Source: Collinsella sp.
Lineage (GTDB): Bacteria; Actinomycetota; Coriobacteriia; Coriobacteriales; Coriobacteriaceae
Direction: 5' to 3'
Length of the DNA stretch: 64,000 bases
NCBI GenBank assembly: GCA_019414045.1
Contig: DXMW01000031.1
Span: forward strand, 93,712 to 157,711
A program made the position numbers and the translations under genes. Below, piece by piece: positions 58,792 to 64,000 of this stretch (within the stretch, counting starts at the first letter, position 1; each line of letters begins with the position of its first letter). The notes under the pieces were generated by a model. The model searched no databases. It saw only the letters and a program-made list of their open reading frames with translations, and was not told the DNA's origin.

Positions 58792-60459
58792 TTAGAACAG
58801 GCCGGTGATGTTGCCGTCGTTGTCGACGTCGATGTTCTCAGCCGCGGGGACCTTGGGCAGGCCCGGCATGGTCAGAACACTGCCGGTCAGTGCGACCACA
58901 AAGTGGGCACCGGCGGAAACCTTGAGCTCACGCACCGTGATGCGGAAGTTCTCGGGAGCGCCCAGGGCCTTGGCGTTGTCGCTAAAGCTGTACTGCGTCT
59001 TGGCCACGCACACCGGCAGGTTGCCAAAGCCGTTCTCGCGCAGCTCGGCGAGCTGGCGCTTGGCGGCCGGCGTAAAGTCAACGCCATCGGCGCGGTAGAC
59101 CTTGGTGGCAATGGCCTCAAGAGCGTCGGCGACATCGGCGCCGTCCTCATAGGCAAACTTGAGCTCGCTCGGCTGCTCAATCAGACGCATGACCTCATCG
59201 GCAAGCTCGAGCGCGCCCTCGCCGCCCTTGGCCCAGACCTCGGAAAGCTTAACGTTGACGCCGAGCTTCTGGCACTCGGACTCGATGAGCGCAAGCTCAG
59301 CCTCGGTGTCCGTCGGGAAGCGGTTGATGGCGACCACACAGGGCAGACCATAAACGTTCTGGATGTTGTCGACGTGACGCAGCAGGTTGGGCATGCCGGC
59401 CTTGAGTGCCTCGAGGTTCTCCTCGTTGAGGTCGGCCTTGGCGACGCCACCGTTGTACTTCAGCGCACGAGCGGTCGCGACGATCACGACGGCGCTGGGG
59501 CGAACGCCCGTCATGCGGCACTTGATGTCGAGGAACTTCTCGGCACCCAGATCGGCACCGAAGCCGGCCTCGGTAATGGCGACATCGCCAAAGCGCATCG
59601 CCATACGCGTGGCCATGATAGAGTTGCAGCCGTGGGCAATGTTGGCGAAGGGACCGCCGTGGACAAACGCGGGCGTGCCCTCGAGCGTTTGCACCAGGTT
59701 GGGCTTGAGCGCGTCCTTAAGCAACGCGGCCATGGCACCCTGGGCCTTAAGGTCGCGGGCACGGACGGGCTCGCCGGCAAAGCTGTAGCCGACGACGATC
59801 TCGCCCAGGCGCTCCTTGAGGTCGTTAATGCTCGTAGACAGGCACAGGATTGCCATGACCTCGGAGGCGACGGTGATATCGAAGCCGTCCTCGCGCGGCA
59901 CGCCCTGGGCCTTACCGCCAATACCGTCGATGACGTGGCGCAGCTGACGGTCGTTCATATCGACGACGCGCTTCCAAGTGATGCGTTTAACGTCGATACC
60001 GAGCTGGTTGCCCTGCTGGATGTGGTTATCAAGCATGGCGGCCAGCAGGTTGTTGGCAGCACCGATGGCATGGAAGTCGCCGGTAAAGTGCAGGTTGATA
60101 TCCTCCATGGGGATGACCTGAGCCCAGCCGCCGCCGGCAGCGCCGCCCTTAACGCCAAAGACGGGGCCGAGCGAAGGCTCGCGCAGGGCCACGGCACTCT
60201 TGACGCCGCGTCGGCGCAAGCCATCGGCCAGACCGATGGTCGTGGTGGTCTTACCCTCGCCCGCAGGCGTTGGGTTGATAGCGGTCACGAGGACGAGCTT
60301 GGCCTGGTGATCAGTCGGCTCGTTGAGCAGTGAATAGTCGACCTTAGCCTTGTCGAAGCCGTACGGAATCAGGTGCTTAACGTCGACGGCGGCGTTCTTG
60401 GCCACCTCGGTAATAGGCAGCGGCGTGACAGAACGTGCGATTTCGATGTCAGTAGGCAT
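58792..60459 (-). CDS. fhs: Formate-tetrahydrofolate ligase
   Basis: A 555-residue ATP-dependent ligase making 10-formyl-THF from formate. The P-loop is TPAGEGKTTTTIGLADGL, followed by REPSLGPVFGVKGGAAGGG and HFTGDFHAI, and FVHGGPFANIAHG, all standard. The length is normal. Together with fchA and folD this supplies one-carbon units from formate. I chose ATG 60459 with GAAAGGACC upstream. Confidence 0.97.
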   Translation of the reverse strand: MPTDIEIARSVTPLPITEVAKNAAVDVKHLIPYGFDKAKVDYSLLNEPTDHQAKLVLVTAINPTPAGEGKTTTTIGLADGLRRRGVKSAVALREPSLGPVFGVKGGAAGGGWAQVIPMEDINLHFTGDFHAIGAANNLLAAMLDNHIQQGNQLGIDVKRITWKRVVDMNDRQLRHVIDGIGGKAQGVPREDGFDITVASEVMAILCLSTSINDLKERLGEIVVGYSFAGEPVRARDLKAQGAMAALLKDALKPNLVQTLEGTPAFVHGGPFANIAHGCNSIMATRMAMRFGDVAITEAGFGADLGAEKFLDIKCRMTGVRPSAVVIVATARALKYNGGVAKADLNEENLEALKAGMPNLLRHVDNIQNVYGLPCVVAINRFPTDTEAELALIESECQKLGVNVKLSEVWAKGGEGALELADEVMRLIEQPSELKFAYEDGADVADALEAIATKVYRADGVDFTPAAKRQLAELRENGFGNLPVCVAKTQYSFSDNAKALGAPENFRITVRELKVSAGAHFVVALTGSVLTMPGLPKVPAAENIDVDNDGNITGLF

Positions 60460-60603
60460 GGGCGGTCCTTTCGTTACCGAATGAGAAAAAGACCAATTCA
60501 GCATAGCACGGGCGCGCAATAGTAAAACACCCGTAACCGATGAATGGCGATATGTTTATCCAATGCTCAGCGATAGCTTAACAGCCCGCCAAAACAAAGC
60601 GCC

Positions 60604-61671
60604 CTAAATGGTAGGTTCAATCCCCAAGTGCTCAAAGGTGCGAAGCGTTGCCTGGCGGCCCTGGGGCGTGCGAATCATCAAGCCGCACTGCAGCAGATAG
60701 GGCTCATAGACATCCTCGAGCGTTCCCGGGTCCTCGCCCACCGCGCTGGCAAGCGTTGTCAGGCCCACGGCACGTCCGGAGAACGTCTTAGCGAGTGTCT
60801 CCAAAATGCGAATATCCATCCAGTCCAGACCAAGCTCATCGATCTCGAAGAACTCGAGCGCCTGGCGGCAGATATCGAGCTCGATAGGGCCGTTGCCGCG
60901 CACCTGTGCGTAATCGCGCACGCGCTTGAGCAGGCGGTTGGCAAGACGTGGCGTGCCGCGCGAACGCGAGCCGATCTCGAGCGCACTGGGGTGGTCGATC
61001 GTCACGCCCAGGATGGACGCCGAGCGCGTCACAATCTGCGCGAGTTCTTCGACCGTGTAGTAATCCAGGCGATATGAAATGCCAAAGCGGTCGCGCAGCG
61101 GGCCAGTCAACATACCCGAGCGGGTCGTTGCCGCCACCAGCGTAAACTTGGGGATATCCAGGCGAATCGATCGTGCGGCCGGGCCTTTACCGATCACGAT
61201 ATCGAGCGCAAAGTCCTCCATCGCGGGGTACAGGACCTCCTCGACCGAACGGTTGAGGCGGTGGATCTCGTCAATAAACAGCACATCGCCCGGCTGCAAG
61301 TTAGTAAGGATGGCCGCCAGGTCGCCCGTACGCGCGATGGCGGGGCCACTCGTGGTCTTAATCTGAGCGCCCAGCTCGTTGGCGATAACGGTGGCCAGCG
61401 TGGTCTTGCCCAGGCCCGGAGGACCCGAGAAAATCACGTGGTCGAGCGTCTCCCCACGGCTCTGCGCCGCTTCGATCAACACGCGCAGGCTCTGCTTGAT
61501 GTGCTCCTGGCCGCAGTAATCGTCCAAGCGCTGGGGGCGCAAAGTGCGGTCGACATCGAGGTCCTCGGCCGTCAGCTCCGAGCCCACCATGCGCTCGCCG
61601 TGCGCCATGGATGCCGCCGGCGAGTTGCCGGGCGTCGCCCACAGGTCCTGAGAGTCATCGGCTTCCCACAT
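60604..61671 (-). CDS. ruvB: Holliday-junction branch-migration helicase RuvB
   Basis: A 355-residue AAA+ motor. It has LRPQRLDDYCGQ, Walker A GPPGLGKTTLA, Walker B FIDEIHRLN, and sensor 1 LVAATTRSG, then the winged helix (about 260-340) with GLDWMDIRIL and GLTTLASAVGE. A 30-residue N-terminal extension precedes the core. It follows ruvA with stop and start overlapping (TGATG), so translation is coupled. Confidence 0.97.
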   Translation of the reverse strand: MWEADDSQDLWATPGNSPAASMAHGERMVGSELTAEDLDVDRTLRPQRLDDYCGQEHIKQSLRVLIEAAQSRGETLDHVIFSGPPGLGKTTLATVIANELGAQIKTTSGPAIARTGDLAAILTNLQPGDVLFIDEIHRLNRSVEEVLYPAMEDFALDIVIGKGPAARSIRLDIPKFTLVAATTRSGMLTGPLRDRFGISYRLDYYTVEELAQIVTRSASILGVTIDHPSALEIGSRSRGTPRLANRLLKRVRDYAQVRGNGPIELDICRQALEFFEIDELGLDWMDIRILETLAKTFSGRAVGLTTLASAVGEDPGTLEDVYEPYLLQCGLMIRTPQGRQATLRTFEHLGIEPTI

Positions 61672-62291
61672 CACGCATCCATTCCGAGTCGCTTAAGCGC
61701 CGCGCCGAGCAGATCCTCGACACGCATATCCTGCCCATCATACCCGCTCAGAGCGACATCGGTCTCCTGCGGGCTAAAGCCCATGGAAAGGAGCGCCGCA
61801 CGGGCGTCATCGATCGCCGAGGGAGCGGCAGCGGGCACGGGCATCGCAACCTGTCCGGGAATCGCGTCGACCGGCACAAAGCCCTTATCCTTGGCAAAGG
61901 TGCTCTTGAGCTCCAGGATCAGACGTTGAGCTGTCTTTTTGCCCACACCGGGCACCTTGGCCATACCCTTGTCGTCCTCGGCCATCACCAGCGAATACAG
62001 CTGCCCCACGGTATAGGTGGAAAGAACGGCGAGCGCCAAGCGCGGGCCAACGCCCGAGACGGACACGAGCCGATCGAACATCGTGCGCTCATCCTTTGAG
62101 GAAAAACCGAAAAGTGTCATGGCGTCCTCGCGCACCTGCATACGCGTGTAGAGGCGGACCTCGCCGCCGGGCGTCGGCAACGTGGCCGCAGTGCTGCCCG
62201 AAATGCCGAGCTCAAAGCCAACGCCCGACACATCGACGACAGCAGAGCTCATCGTGGCCTCGACAAGCGTTCCGTGGAGCTGGGAGATCAT
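61671..62291 (-). CDS. ruvA: Holliday-junction DNA-binding protein RuvA
   Basis: A 206-residue protein with the OB-fold N-terminus (MISQLHGTLVEATMSS), two helix-hairpin-helix units (about 70-130; VSGVGPRLALAVL and VPGVGKKTAQRLI) and a C-terminal UBA-like domain (about 155-206) that binds RuvB. GAGGAACCGG precedes the ATG. It overlaps ruvC by one base. Confidence 0.97.
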   Translation of the reverse strand: MISQLHGTLVEATMSSAVVDVSGVGFELGISGSTAATLPTPGGEVRLYTRMQVREDAMTLFGFSSKDERTMFDRLVSVSGVGPRLALAVLSTYTVGQLYSLVMAEDDKGMAKVPGVGKKTAQRLILELKSTFAKDKGFVPVDAIPGQVAMPVPAAAPSAIDDARAALLSMGFSPQETDVALSGYDGQDMRVEDLLGAALKRLGMDA

Positions 62292-62812
62292 CAGTATCCG
62301 GTTCCTCTCTGTTGATAGAACTCGCCGCCGGTAAGCGCCCGGGTACGGCTGAGGTTAACGTGGCAGATGGCGCAGGCCAGGGCATCGGCGGCATGGTCGG
62401 GATGCGGGTCGTGATCGAGCTGCGTGAGCGTGCGTACCATGTAGGCGACCTGCCGCTTATCTGCGGCACCGGTACCCACCACAGCCTGCTTAATCTGCAT
62501 AGGCGTATACTCGCCGATCTCGAGCGCGCACTCCGAAAGCGCCACGAGCGCGGCGCCGCGGGCATGCGCCGTAGGGATGGCCGAGCGAACGTTGGCGCCA
62601 AAGTAGATGCTCTCGATAGCAGCAGTATCGGGTCGATAGCGCTCCACGACACCCTTAAGGTCATGGGCGATATGCGACAGGCGCACCGCGAGCGGACTTC
62701 CGGCACTGGTCTCGATGCAGCCATAGGCACGACAGCGGACCTCGCCACGCCGCTCCTCGATAATCCCCCAACCCGTATGAGCCAAACCGGGGTCGATGCC
62801 CAAAATAACCAA
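62291..62812 (-). CDS. ruvC: Holliday-junction resolvase RuvC
   Basis: A 173-residue endonuclease. The catalytic acidic residues are Asp7 (GIDPGLAHTG), Glu66 (AAIESIYFG) and the pair in DHAADALACAICH near the end, as in E. coli RuvC. The frame starts with TTG 62812, preceded by AGGGGAGGTTGGC at good spacing; no ATG with a site is nearby. It heads the ruvCAB operon. Confidence 0.95.
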   Translation of the reverse strand: MVILGIDPGLAHTGWGIIEERRGEVRCRAYGCIETSAGSPLAVRLSHIAHDLKGVVERYRPDTAAIESIYFGANVRSAIPTAHARGAALVALSECALEIGEYTPMQIKQAVVGTGAADKRQVAYMVRTLTQLDHDPHPDHAADALACAICHVNLSRTRALTGGEFYQQRGTGY

Positions 62813-62949
62813 GCCAACCTCCCCTCGTCACAAGTACAGCACAAGGCAAGGCCCCGCGCACTACTCACGAACGCCTGTTCTAGAATAACACAACGGGGTC
62901 AAGATGCTTAGTTGAAGTATCGGGGTTGAGAGCGAATCCCATCCCCAGT

Positions 62950-64000
62950 TTAGTTCTGCGAGAAGAATGGGAACTGTCGGGGATCAACCGGCGGATGCGG
63001 CATCGGGCCACCCTGAGGACCACCTTGCGGTCCGCCCTGGCCGCCCATCATCTTATCGATGGCGTCCTGAACCTCGCCCTCGAACTTTTTCATTCCCTCG
63101 TGTAAACGACGCTGACCGTCTTCAGAGCGCAACTCCTCCATTTGTTCGGGCGAAATACCCAGTAGCTCGCCCAGCACGCCCATCATCTCGTTTCGCACGC
63201 GCTCGCTCGTATCCTCGTCAGCAAAACGGCGCACCTCGGCGCGCGCCAGCGAATCGACCGTCATACGCTCCTTGCCGTTAAGCCCCAGGTCGGACCACGC
63301 GAGCATGTACGGCCAGGAGCGCTCGGCAAACGAACGGGACGAAACGATCGGCGCCGTCGGCAACATGCGGCGGGCAGCCTCACCCTGTCGAACGAGCATC
63401 AGCAGCAGCGAGCAGGCCTCAGGCTTGCCAGCGGCCATCGGGATGTCGTCGAAAGATCGATTGCGGTCCACGTGCGCCTCAAGCGCGCCATCGATCTCAC
63501 CCGGCTCGACCCCGCCGAGCAGCTGTGCCGCGCGGTCGAGCATATCGACCGGACCGTCGAGCGTCGAGAGCGCCTGCGCCAGCACGCGCTCCATACAATC
63601 TTCCACCGCGTTGAGCGTCACAAGCTCTTGGGGCACCACGGCAGACGCGCGGTTGCGCACACGCGCCACAAACTCAAGCGTCGACAGGTACACATCGCCA
63701 AAGGGCGCGTAATCGCCCTGGTAGCCGCCGCAAAGCGCCGGCGCCGCCAGCGCGTACTCGGTTTTGGACAGCGGACTCAACGCCATCGCACCCAGCTCGA
63801 GCGCCGTATCCTCCAGCATGAGGCCCAGCGTGCGAGAGCGCAGGCGCTCGGCGTCGCCCGCCGACACATCGCGGTCGAGCACGCGCGCGGCATCCGTCGC
63901 ATCGCGCTCAACCGTGCGAATATGCAGGCGCTCGGCAATGGCGCGAACGGCGGCACAGCGAGCAGCCTCGGCCTCCTCCTGCGCCGGCGTAAAGATGCGG
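62950..64000 (-). CDS. Unknown protein, 5' end outside the window
   Basis: The frame is open from 62950 through the right edge (at least 350 codons). The GTG at 63882 has no ribosome-binding site, so the real start is beyond 64000. The visible part is mostly helical and Ala/Glu/Arg-rich (FTPAQEEAEAARCAAVRAIAERLH...). It ends in a Gly/Pro-rich tail (GGPQGGPQGGPMPHPP) and FFSQN. I do not recognise the family. It lies 137 bases upstream of ruvC on the same strand. Confidence 0.75.
   Translation of the reverse strand, partial: RIFTPAQEEAEAARCAAVRAIAERLHIRTVERDATDAARVLDRDVSAGDAERLRSRTLGLMLEDTALELGAMALSPLSKTEYALAAPALCGGYQGDYAPFGDVYLSTLEFVARVRNRASAVVPQELVTLNAVEDCMERVLAQALSTLDGPVDMLDRAAQLLGGVEPGEIDGALEAHVDRNRSFDDIPMAAGKPEACSLLLMLVRQGEAARRMLPTAPIVSSRSFAERSWPYMLAWSDLGLNGKERMTVDSLARAEVRRFADEDTSERVRNEMMGVLGELLGISPEQMEELRSEDGQRRLHEGMKKFEGEVQDAIDKMMGGQGGPQGGPQGGPMPHPPVDPRQFPFFSQN

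Noticed and set aside
58792..60603. THF or preQ1 riboswitch upstream of fhs, folD or tgt
   Set aside because: Leaders are short and the conserved cores were not found.

Overview
The window reads as chromosome from a gut Coriobacteriia, most like Collinsella. The evidence is high G+C, actinobacterial codon use, DUF559-like, DUF4430 and DegV paralogues, class III fructose-bisphosphatase, a one-carbon set (fhs, folD, fchA), and intergenic palindromes of the GTCCCC and TTGCGGTG kinds. This assignment is an inference from gene content; no rRNA or tRNA gene was seen.

Layout. 0-5 kb: a DUF559-like nuclease-fold protein, then a zinc/cadmium efflux operon (ArsR/SmtB sensor, free-standing metal chaperone, P1B-ATPase) with three matching operators, closed by a 122-bp nested palindrome. 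5-15.7 kb: DtxR/MntR regulator, HAD phosphatase, ABC-F ATPase, pstSCAB, PepV-type dipeptidase, a second HAD phosphatase and DegV. 15.7-20.3 kb: an accessory island with a lower-G+C TOTE-type primase-helicase and a YafQ/DinJ-type toxin-antitoxin pair. A duplicated 3' end of the LOG gene, a MITE-like element and two copies of a hairpin repeat lie at its edges. 20-34 kb: LOG, tgt, SDR, a tail-anchored coiled-coil protein, queA, queH, a DUF3267 protein, a divergent MetRS, an RNA m5C methyltransferase, a TIM-barrel-like protein and a second DegV. 34-37.5 kb: class III fbp and two GtrA paralogues.

37.6-42.6 kb is the most interesting locus. A cobalamin riboswitch on the minus strand leads into a 1258-residue wall/membrane-anchored protein with four DUF4430 (transcobalamin-C-like) domains plus a beta-propeller, followed directly by a membrane-anchored DUF4430 protein. 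Together they look like a Gram-positive surface vitamin B12 capture system.

42.7-48.5 kb: AarF/UbiB kinase with a small partner, a C69 dipeptidase, a second MITE-like element, then folD-fchA. FolD lacks the cyclohydrolase lysine and the adjacent FchA would supply that step; fhs at 58.8 kb completes the formate-to-methylene-THF route. 48.6-54.8 kb: zinc-ribbon and lipoprotein genes, a DUF1016 nuclease, an ADP-ribosylglycohydrolase and several small genes; three of these genes are broken by single-base frameshifts. 54.9-64 kb: a zinc-ribbon protein, a Mn-type CDF transporter, a PASTA-like membrane protein, fhs, ruvCAB and a truncated unknown gene at the edge.

In most cases start codons were chosen by ribosome-binding site and family alignment rather than by longest frame. 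Terminators were called from stem-loops with T tracts. All family assignments were made by eye from motifs.
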